A program made the translations under genes and the position numbers. A stretch of DNA of 64,000 bases from assembly GCF_963678635.1 (NCBI RefSeq), contig NC_087062.1:29350833-29414832 (forward strand), written 5' to 3'. The notes under the pieces were generated by a model. The model searched no databases and was not told the DNA's origin. It saw only the letters and a list, made by a program, of their open reading frames with translations. Origin of the DNA: Symsagittifera roscoffensis. Taxonomy: Eukaryota > Xenacoelomorpha > Acoela > Convolutidae. Below, one piece after another: positions 9,440 through 19,567 of this stretch. How positions within the stretch are numbered: position 1 is the first letter of the stretch; every line of letters begins with the position of its first letter.

Positions 9440-10130
9440 CATATCTTTACTATGATTGGGAAATGGTCTGATCCCATGCATTCGTCTACGCTCCATTCGG
9501 TTTTGCTCCTCCAATTAACAGGCACAAAGAATAGATCGGTTGAGCTTAGTCACGCTGTGTCTCTGTTTACACTTGTTGTTGATCCATCGTTGGCACATAG
9601 GAGGTCGTTGTCTGCTAACCACTCTTCGACTGCTGTGTTGGGATTGGGTTTTGTCCCAGAGTTTTGAGCGAGCGTTGAAGCCACTTCCACTTATTCAGTC
9701 TTTGCCTGCTGGAAAATTATCTAGGACCAATATCTCCTCACCGGAATTACTGTTAGGAGGGAGGTAACCATTTTTGATGTTTAATCATTGGTTCTTCGAT
9801 AGCCGTAGCTTGATCTGGCTCGACTGGACGTCTCCTGTTTTCCTCTTCCAGCAGGGCTGATTGATGAAAAGGATGTCTTTTTTCACATAGGTAAACAGCC
9901 GACCTGATAGGTGGTCGCCTCTTCTATCGAGGTGGTCGCCTCCTCTATCGGCTCTTATAGATCCATTTTTCTCTTTCTTTGGAGTTTTGTCCGTTTTCTT
10001 GCCCTCGCTCTTTAGTTTTGTTTCTTGCATAAGTGCCACATCCACCTCCAGTTCCTTCATACGTTCGCGGAGCTCATCGATTTTAAGTCTGATTGTCACT
10101 GGAGAATGGTTATAGAGCCTCTGCCCATTG
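9440..10130 (-). pseudogene. LINE ORF2 endonuclease domain (broken)
   Basis: The start of the domain (10099-9785) has LRERMKELEVDVALMQETKL with the catalytic Glu of the QET motif. The loop usually reading GDFNA appears as SGFNARS (about 9685-9660), so the aspartate is lost. SDHFPI is kept near 9464-9447. A 21-bp tandem duplication (gaggtggtcgcctc, about 9908-9950) inserts RRGDHLD-type repeats. The domain is inactive. Confidence 0.8.
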
Positions 10131-10169
10131 TTCTCATCCGGCTTGATTTCTCATCCACTTCTTTGTTGG

Positions 10170-10345
10170 CGTTGGTGGCTTCTGGCTCCTTGGCGCAGCA
10201 GCTCCATATAGTGCCAACGGCGAACATCTCTACTTCGTCTCGGGCGTGGCCTTGCCTACCTACATAGCATTTGCGGAATAGTCCTTTGCAGTCGGAACGG
10301 GCTAATGTTGGCGCTGCTGTAGCGGGCGTGGGACTTGATAAGGAG
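10170..10345 (-). pseudogene. LINE ORF1 C-terminal zinc-knuckle remnant
   Basis: The minus strand reads a Cys-containing segment with LFRKCYVGRQGHARD followed by SCCAKEPEATNA. This resembles the CCHC knuckles at the end of gag-like ORF1 proteins of I/Jockey-type LINEs. It lies immediately 5' of the endonuclease, as expected. The remainder of ORF1 is not recognisable. Confidence 0.6.
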
Positions 10346-10440
10346 TGCTTCGCATAAATATTCTAGGATGCAATCCGATTAAGTTGGTTTGCGACGAAAT
10401 GTCACTTTTTATATTTGCCACGAAGTGTCGCTTGCTACTA

Positions 10441-10466
10441 GGTGACAATTTCATCGAATTGTCACC
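10441..10466. repeat. Perfect 10-bp-arm hairpin
   Basis: GGTGACAATT at 10441-10450 is followed by six bases and then its exact inverted complement AATTGTCACC (10457-10466). Nearby 'gcgacgaaatgtcac' and 'gccacgaagtgtcgc' are half-related. It lies just beyond the 5' end of the dead LINE. Function unknown. Confidence 0.8.
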
Positions 10467-10689
10467 TTGCTGAAAATCACTGCTAAGCACTGATTTTTTT
10501 TGAAAATCTGGACAAAATCAACAAACAATTTTACAAGCTTTTTGGTTGATTTAACTTAGAATATAAGTTCTTGGGAAGAAACCATTTCCTGAAAAAATAT
10601 TATAATCTGAAAAGCAAGGATTTGAATTTTGGAGAACTGCAAAATTTCCATCCAAAAAGCCAAAGAATTTCAGCAATTTTAGAGAAGTT

Positions 10690-10809
10690 GTATTTAAATT
10701 ATGTCAGAACGATGTGTAGCAGCAATTTCGAAGACGTTACATTTAACTTATGTCAGAACGATGTGTAGCAGCAGTTTTGAAGACGTTACATATAAATTAT
10801 GTCAGAACA
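10690..10809 (+). repeat. 49-bp tandem repeat, about 2.4 units
   Basis: The unit contains 'ttatgtcagaacgatgtgta' and ends 'gaagacgtt'. It occurs at 10690-10738, 10739-10787 and, truncated, 10788-10809. It produces an accidental open frame. Confidence 0.85.
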
Positions 10810-11051
10810 TATGTTGCACTTAGCCATGAGAATCATAACTTTAAAAAAAACAAGAATGGAAAGTCTGAATCTTTGGTAAAACTGAGCTGAATTTTGTCGT
10901 TTTTAGAAATTAGGTAACAAAACGATTTAATTTCTCCAATTGAAAATTCAGATTTTTGACCTTCAGTGACGCGAAGACAATTCTAAAGTTTGAGTTTTAA
11001 ATAGATTTTTGGTTATCAACCGCCTGGACTTATCTATTGCGTTTTTGAGCT

Positions 11052-11288
11052 TTGTTTGTATTCAGTTTTAAATTGCACGAGCTCTATTACTTGGACTGTC
11101 ATCAAAGCTCGCTTTGTGCGCGCCATTTTGCGAAACATGTCTTCGAACATCTAACCAATCAAGCCAAATTGCACGGCATCATTATTCATGGCTCGGATGA
11201 CAAAACTATTTGCGACCAAACATTACGAGGCCAAACTTTGTACTGGATAGACACAGAATTTTATGTCTGTATGTTCCTGGATTCCTGA
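11052..11288 (+). other. Exon-like open segment interrupted by a TIR element
   Basis: Bases about 11065-11220 are more GC-rich than their surroundings and stay open. They encode LYYLDCHQSSLCARHF and HGSDDKTICDQ. A pyrimidine-containing AG (ttgtttgtattcag, ending 11064) precedes them. The open frame then enters the 200-bp TIR element at 11221. It may be a decayed exon or an older repeat; no family recognised. Confidence 0.22.
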
Positions 11289-11420
11289 GACAAGTCTTTA
11301 AATGTGTTAAATTTTTGTCGGAACGATCAAAGGAAAGTAAACAACAAAAAAAACAAAGGGAGCGTCCTTGTTGCGGAATCCGCTTACAATGCACAAATTG
11401 CACAGTTTGGCCTCGTAATG
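11221..11420. mobile_element. 200-bp nonautonomous TIR element (MITE)
   Basis: Left end CATTACGAGGCCAAAC and right end GTTTGGCCTCGTAATG are perfect 16-bp inverted repeats, with weaker symmetry inward (TGTAC/TGCACA). The interior shares 'tggatagacacagaatttt', 'gtatgttcctgg' and 'gagacaa.tctttaaa' with the 618-bp element at 38708-39325. No transposase. Target duplication is unclear (AT at most). Confidence 0.85.
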
Positions 11421-11929
11421 AAATCAAAAACTCACGCACAGGTGGAATTGGAACGCGCATATTTATTTTCTTAGCACTCAGCCCTACGGCAACCAGCGAA
11501 ACTTGAAGTGTACCCCTCCCCCAGGACCGCAGAATCGGCTTTTCGTGCTTGCGCATTTTCAAAAGATCTCGGAATCTAGGCAGAAATACCCCCTTTTACA
11601 GTTGCAACTCAACAGCTATACATTAAATGCCATACAACAAACTACGTCGGTCTTTTTACGAGTGGATTTCATTGCGCCTAAATGTTTTTCGAATCAGCAA
11701 ACCATTTTTCCAATGAATTGTGGGGACTCTTAACGGCTTCAGGTTTAATTTCTACTACTGTACTCAAAATCCGTAAAACAACTAGAAAAATTTGCTGATG
11801 TCAATCACTGATTCAACCCGAAATTGCATTGAAAACTCTGCCCTTGTTGAACCAACTCAATTGGGGCTACCTCACATGCTATGAATTACTCTATTGGAAC
11901 CGTTTGGAAACTAGTTATTTTACTTATAT

Positions 11930-12265
11930 TTTACTTCCCTGGTGAAAAATTAATTACTAATCAAACATAATCCATTATTAAATCTCAGTCTAATTTTGTA
12001 AACATTAGGCCCTAGTGGCTCAGAGAGTTTTAGAAAAGACGGAAATCAGTTACTTCTTCTCTCCTCTAACTTCGCAATAAAACCAGCATATCACTAGATC
12101 TTTTGAGACTAGTAAATATAAGATATGAAAGTAAGAATAGGATTGCTGTTACAAGGAGTTGAACGAACCTATCCGGCCAAAATTAGAAACGTGACAAACA
12201 GACGGTGTACTCTGTCTAGAAATACTTTTTGAGGAAGTAAATCCATCCAGATCTAAGCTCATCGG
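11930..12265 (-). repeat. Composite repeat family, module 1 (diverged minus copy)
   Basis: Read on the minus strand, it contains GTACACCGTCTGTTTGTCACG, GGATAGGTTCGTTCAACTCC, a Leu/Ile-coding stretch, an 'agatct' word and 'tagtttccaaacggttcc', collinear with 2952-3370. It is the most diverged of the four copies. Confidence 0.6.
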
Positions 12266-13893
12266 GTGCGACCAACGAGTCTCAAGCATACCTACAACTA
12301 ACTTAGCTTAGGCAATCATTAAACAAACCGAAAGAAAAAGATAAAATTCAGCTTACTTCCTCGTCTCAAAAAATCTAAGCATGCCAAGCCATTATTCAAA
12401 GGCAAACTTCATCACAAAGTGTCGAAAACCAAGTCTGCATTGCACAGCAAAAAAAAATAGAAACGACGAGAATCGCCAATAAACTTTTTGTGCAGTAAAA
12501 ACCAATAAAACTATATTAAGTTGCTTCGAATTGAGCCGTAAATTTAAAAAACATTATTGTCTAACACAATTGAGTAGTATTTTAAAATAATATTAACCTA
12601 ACCGTAATATAACCATCAATACGCAATGGACGTCAATTAAAGCTCATCTAAGTCTAAACATAAAATCTGCACTAAATTTTGTAAGAAAAAATTCATTTCA
12701 ATTTATAAATTAAGTTTGAATGAAATCTCAATTTAACTTTTGGTTACATAAGGCTTTCAAATCGAAAAGAAACAATTTTAATTTACAAAATCATGAAGGC
12801 TTCTCTTTGGATCTTTAACCTTAAAAAATTTTGAAATTGATTAACTTACAAGATAATCACGGCTATTCCTTGGATATTTGTTCTTAAATCTTTATAATTA
12901 CTTTTGTTTTAGAATTCTAGATCATCTAGGCTTCCCTTAGATCGATTAGATTTACACATTGCAAGTTCAACCCATCTCTGTAACAATTTGTCTAAAGATC
13001 TATGTTGTCGTTTCTTTTTTCAGCCCTTTAAAAGCTACCCTGGACAAACAGACAATTTTTTTTTCAAAAACCATCGAAAACAATTAGACTAAGCAGTGAC
13101 GAGCTTCGGCTACTAATCCTTAACTTGATCGCTACACCATGTTTGACCTATATTGAAAATAAACCTTATAAAATGTAAGTTCTAAATTAAGGCGTACCAA
13201 TGTACTTGTCCTATTATTCTACCTGAACCTTTTAGATTCAATTTTTTTCCTACCCTTGATCTGATATCAATCCCTTTTCAAGTAAGACTAAAAATACTTA
13301 GCTGCAGAGAACAACACTCGTTTGAGCGCAGTAAAACTCATTCAGTAGAATCGATCTACTCTCTCCTCAACACTTCTTGCAACGACAAACATACGAAACT
13401 TGAATTTAGTATATCAAGTGCCAAAGAAATCAGGAATAACACTTTAAGAACTTATAACAATTATCACCTGAAGTTTGCATCAACCCTAAATCCTAACGTT
13501 TATGCTTTATCAAACATTTTATCAAATTGAGTTTCTAGAAATGGAAACAAAAGAAAAAATCTTGACCACTACTTGTCCAGCCTACGCTACACAATCTCAC
13601 AATATGGATTATTCACAATCGAAACTATAGCAAGAATCCATAAAACAAAACTCCATTATATGAAATACAAAAAGATGATATTTTGAAATAAGTTTTTCAA
13701 AAGTTTTGGTAGATTACCTCAAAAATAAACAACATCAAAAATCCCAACGAGCACAATCAGTACTCACAAGAGAAATTTTTCATTTTTTTAATGGTTAATT
13801 CTGCACACTTAGTTCAAATGAAGCATTTTATACATCACCATCATAAACAACACATGGATAGGTAAAACAATATATACTTTTTTTATTTTCAAA
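12266..13893. other. A/C-rich, G-poor stretch without recognised genes
   Basis: No ORF above about 60 codons. Base composition of the plus strand (A and C high, G low) is like the gypsy copies that follow, so this may be older retroelement sequence. I find no matching LTR. Confidence 0.35.
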
Positions 13894-14219
13894 ATTTCTA
13901 GATACAATCCGAGAAATTCTTAACAAAAATGACATATCCGCTATAGTGAAACAAAATGCTCAAATAATTTTTAGAATGGTTCATAACTGACTATTTCGAA
14001 CACATTATAGATATAGTAAAAATTATAGTAAACATTTTCGCGCAAACGGCGAAGTTGGAACTATTTTAGCTGATCAATCAGATTAGGTTTGGGAAACTGA
14101 TGGACATCACCAAATTTTTATTGACATGCTAAATTTAATTTCAAAATCGGGCATTCAAAGATTTTTTATTAAAGTGTTACTACTTAAGACTCATCGCAAT
14201 AACAACAGATAGAACACCA

Positions 14220-14516
14220 TTGAACCATCACATAACTCTTAATTACAGAACAGATATTACCAGTCTGAACTCAACATTTATACATGCAGGAGACAGTTTA
14301 AACGGAACAACAACGCTAAAACAGCCAGAATTTCAGTCCTCGTTGCACTTCACGCATGAAGGCATCGCTATAACAAAATCAGTAACAACACAACAAATTA
14401 TTTCATCATTAAACCTGACAGATATTAAACGACATATTTTATTAACAAAGCTACAACAATCGAAATTACAAAGGACAGCTATAGAAATTGTCTTTGGTAA
14501 ATATCCATCATTATAA
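14220..14516 (+). pseudogene. Gag-like open segment of copy A
   Basis: A 98-codon frame rich in Thr, Ser, Ile and Gln, beginning MNHHITLNYRTD. The equivalent in copy B is 19774-20127 with several stops and changes. Position upstream of the RT suggests gag, but no nucleocapsid motif is visible. Confidence 0.35.
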
Positions 14517-16266
14517 TATCAAAAACACACACAAAATCAAAAATATCGTACTTCTATCGAAAAAACCAAAAGAGAAATCAATTTTCATTCCATCACTAAA
14601 AATTTTTCGCAAATAATATATTTGAGTATCCTTTAACGGATCACACGCGAACGAAATTTTAACAATCCTTAGATAAAACCTGGTACTAGCAAAATATTAA
14701 AAATATAAAATAACCATCATTCGGCTTTCAGAACAAAGAAAAAATCTGATTAGATCAATCTGAAAACTATCTGTTTTCACAACAAATGACATTGACAAAG
14801 AAGTCGAACCCGCTCCTTAGTAGAAAACAATTAACTAGTTGAAACCAACAATCTTGACTTTAAAAATCTACAAGAAATTTTGTACTAACGAGGAACATTC
14901 AGTTGTTTCTTACCTAAGTGTACATACTTAAAAAACTGATTCACATAAACCTAAATTTCCGGTGAAACATAACCCACAGTGCACTAATATAGAAGCCAAT
15001 AATTACTCAAATTTGCCAAGCAAAGCAATTGAAAATCTTTACCATATTGCTGACATTAACAAGAAATCAGGAACAGACCCTTTAATCTCTGTTGAAGATT
15101 ACTCAAAAGCCGTAACAGCAAATCTAAAATAATATATAGTCCCTTATTCTATAAACATATCTCTTCATCAAAAGTCATTTCATAGACTTACAGCATTAAT
15201 TTAACACACTCAACGGAGCAGCTCACGAAACGGAATGGTCTCACACAAGATTTTTCAAAAACGATCAAATCCGATAGAAAAAAAAACAACATCAAAAATT
15301 TCTATTTAAAAAAAAGCCGCAGAACACCGAGCGAAACAATCAAGCAACTAGATGTACGAATAGAACCCTTATTATAGAATGCATTTTCTTAAAACACACG
15401 AATATAAAAACCGAAAGTTGGAAAACAATTCAAGGATGACCTTAACCCTACAACTGCAGTAAATAACAAACAAGAAAAGAACTTCGCATCCATCAATTCG
15501 CGAACAAGATAATGAAATAAGAAAATCTATTGTCAATTTGAAAAAGCAGAAAATACAATGAAACTAGAAGAAACAGAAAACTCTTAATTTACAGAATGCT
15601 TCAAGCAATCAAAAACTACGTCACATATAAACTTTTTACAAGACGCTGATGATGATTTAGCGGAAAAGATTAACAAAAACTTATTAAAAACAACAAAAAA
15701 TTAAGTTCTAAGGAAAACTTTCATTCAAAAAGTGCTATATTTTTTGTTGACGAATCACAAGCCACCACCAACGAAGACACCAATGAAACAAGAACAACAT
15801 AACAAATTTTTTTTACCAAACCAATAGGAAAAAGAACAACTTACATAATAGGAATGTTTAAAGTAAAAATAGTCCAGAAAACCACTAGTAACAATCTCTA
15901 ACAATTAGAGATCCTAATCGCCAAACAGTAATAAATCTCGAGGAAGATTTTAAGATAGACTAAGTTATATTACAAAAACCAAAAAAAATTACATCCGATT
16001 TTGAACACCACAAAAGTCAAAATATTGTGAACATGATTTAACAGAACAAACCAAAAAAAGTTTCTCAAAACCCAATCAGAAAAATTAGTACTTGGTGCAA
16101 GATATTTATTTATATTATTGAGGAATCCAAACATAATTGGCTCACTGAACCAAAACAAATAAGTCTCACATTACTACAAAAAAACACTACACTTCTGCCG
16201 ATACGATTAATGCATACAATTTGATGCCTTAAGATGAACAATCACGAGGATAACCCATTTTTTGGA

Positions 16267-17045
16267 AATAAACAAAATGAATTCAACAGGTTATTCTATG
16301 GAATATGCATAGGACCAGCAGAATTTTCAGCTTTCATGAGTAAAAGAATTCGACTAATACTTTGAGTATAAGTGAGAAATTATACCCCGAAGATGTTTGC
16401 AATCAATCACAAACGCAACCTCAAAATTTTACAGTTCTAGAAAATTATCAGCAAAATTACAAGCAAAAAATTTGAAGGCAGACCTAAGTTTATCAATTTT
16501 TCTAATTTAAATTGGTTTCTTAAATAAAACGACTTATAATAGAAGGACAAACAATAAATTACAACCTTCATCAACAAAAAATCTCCAAGGGTTTCTAGGA
16601 AAGAATGTTAAATTGTTCAAGTAGATATGTATATAAAGTGCAGTTATAACTCGAAAAAAATTATAATATATTGGTTCAACGAAATTTCATTGAATGGAAA
16701 ATTGAACACTAAAAAGTTCGAAGAGAATAACAAAACTATCAGAGATCAAATATCAAACAAAATTCCCGATCCAAAACAACCATTTAATGCTATGGGTAAC
16801 GCATCAAACTTTAGAATAAACGCAGCACTATTACAATCTCCCTAAGGAACAAATAAATAGAATCTCATATCCGTAAATATACAAGTATTTACTCAAGCGA
16901 AACTAGTTCTCTGCATTAATGAGAGAGTGCACAGCCGTCATATACACACATAGACATTATGATTTTCTAACCCTAGGATCAAAACATCCAATGGTCTTAA
17001 TCACAGACCATAAACCCATAAAATTCCTCTTGACACAAAAACAAA
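16267..17045 (+). pseudogene. RT palm/thumb and RNase H of gypsy copy A
   Basis: FYGICIGPAEFSAFM corresponds to the PFGLxNAPxxFQ region of gypsy RT. Further on, NASNFRINAALLQ corresponds to the DASNxGIGAVLxQ start of gypsy RNase H (catalytic D replaced by N). TDHKPI at about 17004-17021 is the conserved RNase H end motif. Frame changes occur near 16345 and 16845, and the expected YxDD motif is not found. Annotated as dead. Confidence 0.72.
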
Positions 17046-17605
17046 ATCCAAAAAAATATATACAGATTTAGTTTACTAATGATGAAAATCCCAAATCCCC
17101 TTATGGTTTAAACAGCAAAAAAAACGCTAAGTTTCCAGACATTGTAAAATGAAACACACCACCAGAACTAGTAACACGATAAAACCACAGTAAAAATTCT
17201 CCGAAAAACATAAATTTTCCTCGGAAAAGATGAAACGTCACCACGATTAGAATCTAAAAATTCGTAAAAAGCGACTAAGACGCAAAATACATTAACAATT
17301 TAGAATACTTCCCGCTCTACTTTGAATGTCAAAACAATCATCGCAAAGTGGACCTAACAGGAACTAACTCAATTAAACCTATACCACAATCATGATGGAT
17401 GAAAAACAACAAATAAATTTAGGATTCAATTAATACAATAAAAATTGAAGAATTACTAGATACAAGCAAAAACACATGATCAAGAAAATCTTCGCTTTTC
17501 GAGACCACACCATCAACAAAATCCCTCTAAGAAACTCCGAAGTACAAAAGCTTTTTACCAAGTGCACTCCAAGTGACAACTGATTTGTTACAAAATTATT
17601 AAAAC

Positions 17606-18620
17606 TTGGATTGTCTCATTAGACAAGTGATATTTTGGCTGCACACAGAAAAAAACTGGTCAAAGCTGAGAAATAAAACACTTGTACGATATTGTCGCAA
17701 TTTCAATAACACTTCCATCAACGAAAACACAGTTATTTTAGAAAATCATCATCTTTATTCAAAAAAAACCTGTTTACCACTAACATCAATTTTAATCTCT
17801 TCTCATAATATTCACTCTCTAACAAAAAAGGACACATTGGTTCAGAAAAAAAACATGTGATAAAATAATACAAAACTTTACTTTGCAAATGCATCAATCT
17901 GAATTAAAGTAATGAACGATGGTTGTCTAACATGACAATTAAATAAGCCTTTTCTACAACAAAAGCAAAAAGCAGAATAAAAAGACTTAAAAGTACAAAG
18001 TCTATATTTGAATCACCGATTATCATTTGACACAAAAGACCCAATATCACCATCTTGCGAAGGTAATTCTATTTTTTGCTAACTTTATTAATTTATTTAA
18101 TCACATACTGTAGCTTCAACTCCAGTTTCACACAACACTTATCATGCATAAGCACACTTCAAGACTACAATGTATCAAAATTATAATTTACCTTTTTACA
18201 CACACACTGATGATCAATTCCAACATCCAAGTTTTTAAGATATTTTTTGGTACTCGATCAAATGGATTTTAAATAAAGACAAAAAGGGAAATGCAATACA
18301 CCAAACTCAAAAAAATACCAATAAGGAAAAAAATTCCAATCACAAATCAACTCTCGCTTCACGCCAGCTTCAGATTTAAAAAATGAAGCCTTTGTACTAA
18401 AACCAAAACTTTCAATTCATAAATTGAAAGTCGAAAAAATGGCAACCACTCCGAAAAATATTCTACCAAAGTTTTGGAAAACCAACTGAAGTTACAGCTA
18501 AAATTTTGTGGCAAAAAAGAAAAAAGACATCATAGCAAAAATCTTTTGTCCTATGATCCAAAAGATTTCGCTTTTAGCGAATTAAAATAATATGCTCGTT
18601 AACTGGACTTCACATCGTTT
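17606..18620 (+). pseudogene. Integrase region of gypsy copy A (degenerate)
   Basis: Bases 17606-17860 are open and hold a His-x4-His-like arrangement (SHNIHSLTKKDTL), consistent with the H2C2 module. Bases about 18040-18240 read a GPIS-like/EGNS segment typical of the core start. Bases 18390-18560 resemble the post-core module (WQPLRK, KPTEVT). Assignment rests on order and short motifs, and no catalytic triad can be traced. Copy B lacks most of this region. Confidence 0.45.
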
Positions 18621-19323
18621 AATGACCCCCGGCAACAAATAACAAAAATTTTCCAGAACACTACTACAATCTTCCAAATCATCTTCAACATTACAACAAC
18701 AAAATAAAATTTAACCACCCAAAAAGACAAATTACAACACTCAAAGATTAAATTCACTGAAGACTGAAAAATATAAAGTGTAAGCTAGTAGAACCAATAA
18801 TTATACCAGAAGTATTTCAAAAAATACACCTAATCAATGTTTTAAAATGCAAAAACAACCTAGAAAGAAATATCAAACATCCATCCCACAATCGAAAATT
18901 TTGAAAAATTGGAAAATCATTGATACATTTGAAGAAAATTGAAATAATATGTCTCAAACAGAAAAAAAAATTAGCTGAATCGAAAATTTCTAGGAGAAAT
19001 CATGTGGAAGAAACTGACCAATCACAACGTTTGTTTCTCTAACACTCTTCCATTCCAAGCTACTGTTCATTTAAACAAAACCGTCTTTTCTTCTATAATT
19101 CAAACTCTTTTTTCAGGAACTCCGGGTCAAAAAACAGCACAACTTATGTTTTTGATCAGTAAAAAATGATCATCTCAAATTTTCAACCCATTACAGCAAA
19201 CCAATAAAATTGCACAAATTATTTTACACTAACACTCCGACAAAAATTTTCAAAGAAAATTGCTAAACTAGCCTAAGTAGAAAAAATTTTAAAAAGTACT
19301 TAACCCAAAGCAAAGATATTTCG

Positions 19324-19567
19324 CAAAAAAACCCTGTTTAACTATAAAACAAAAAATAAAAGCAAAAAACTCCAAAAAGCAAAAGGCCAACCTGCAGCAA
19401 AAACTATCAATTCCCTTTCTTGATGATTACTTTGAATCAAGTTGATTCAACTCTGGATAACTTCCAGTACATTTTGAAGCATTTCTAAATTTTTTATTCT
19501 TTTTTCAGTCATAATTACACTTTTTAAAAAGTAACTTCAAAACTTTTTGTATACAATTTCTAATACA
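19324..19567. other. Spacer between the two gypsy copies
   Basis: About 240 bases not shared with the flanks of copy A. It ends with TTTTGTATACAATTTCTAAT (19545-19564), which recurs just after copy B. No LTR is visible. Confidence 0.5.

Larger units (their letters stand above)
6630..10345 (-). mobile_element. Degenerate LINE with RNase H (I/Jockey-superfamily-like)
   Basis: Minus-strand remnants occur in the order ORF1 zinc-knuckle end (about 10345-10170), endonuclease (10130-9440), linker (9414-9090), reverse transcriptase (about 8930-7950), connector (7798-7415) and RNase H with C-terminal zinc motif (7400-6650). The frame is broken by many indels and stops. An endonuclease plus RNase H in one ORF2 is typical of the I-type and related LINE lineages. 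Both the 5' and 3' limits are approximate, and I see no poly-A tail or target duplication. Confidence 0.88.
13894..19323 (+). mobile_element. Degenerate Ty3/gypsy-type element, copy A
   Basis: Homologous from end to end to copy B (19568-24278). Order on the plus strand: gag-like open segments (14220-14516; about 15000-15260), RT remnant (16267-16345: FYGICIGPAEFSAFM, then a thumb piece containing GFLGKNVKLF near 16590-16620), RNase H remnant (about 16770-17040: NASNF, AALLQS, FTQAKLVLCINER, VLITDHKPIKFLLTQ), integrase N-terminal zinc region (about 17606-17860) and C-terminal pol/integrase sequence (about 18050-18620). Every domain is riddled with stops. LTRs were not identified. No long sequence is reconstructed here. 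Confidence 0.78.

Noticed and set aside
9071-9767. Several 75-86-codon plus-strand frames
   Set aside because: Antisense shadows of the minus-strand LINE ORF2.
10681-10768. Open frame over the 49-bp tandem repeat
   Set aside because: 49 is not a multiple of 3 and the frame is an accident of the repeat.
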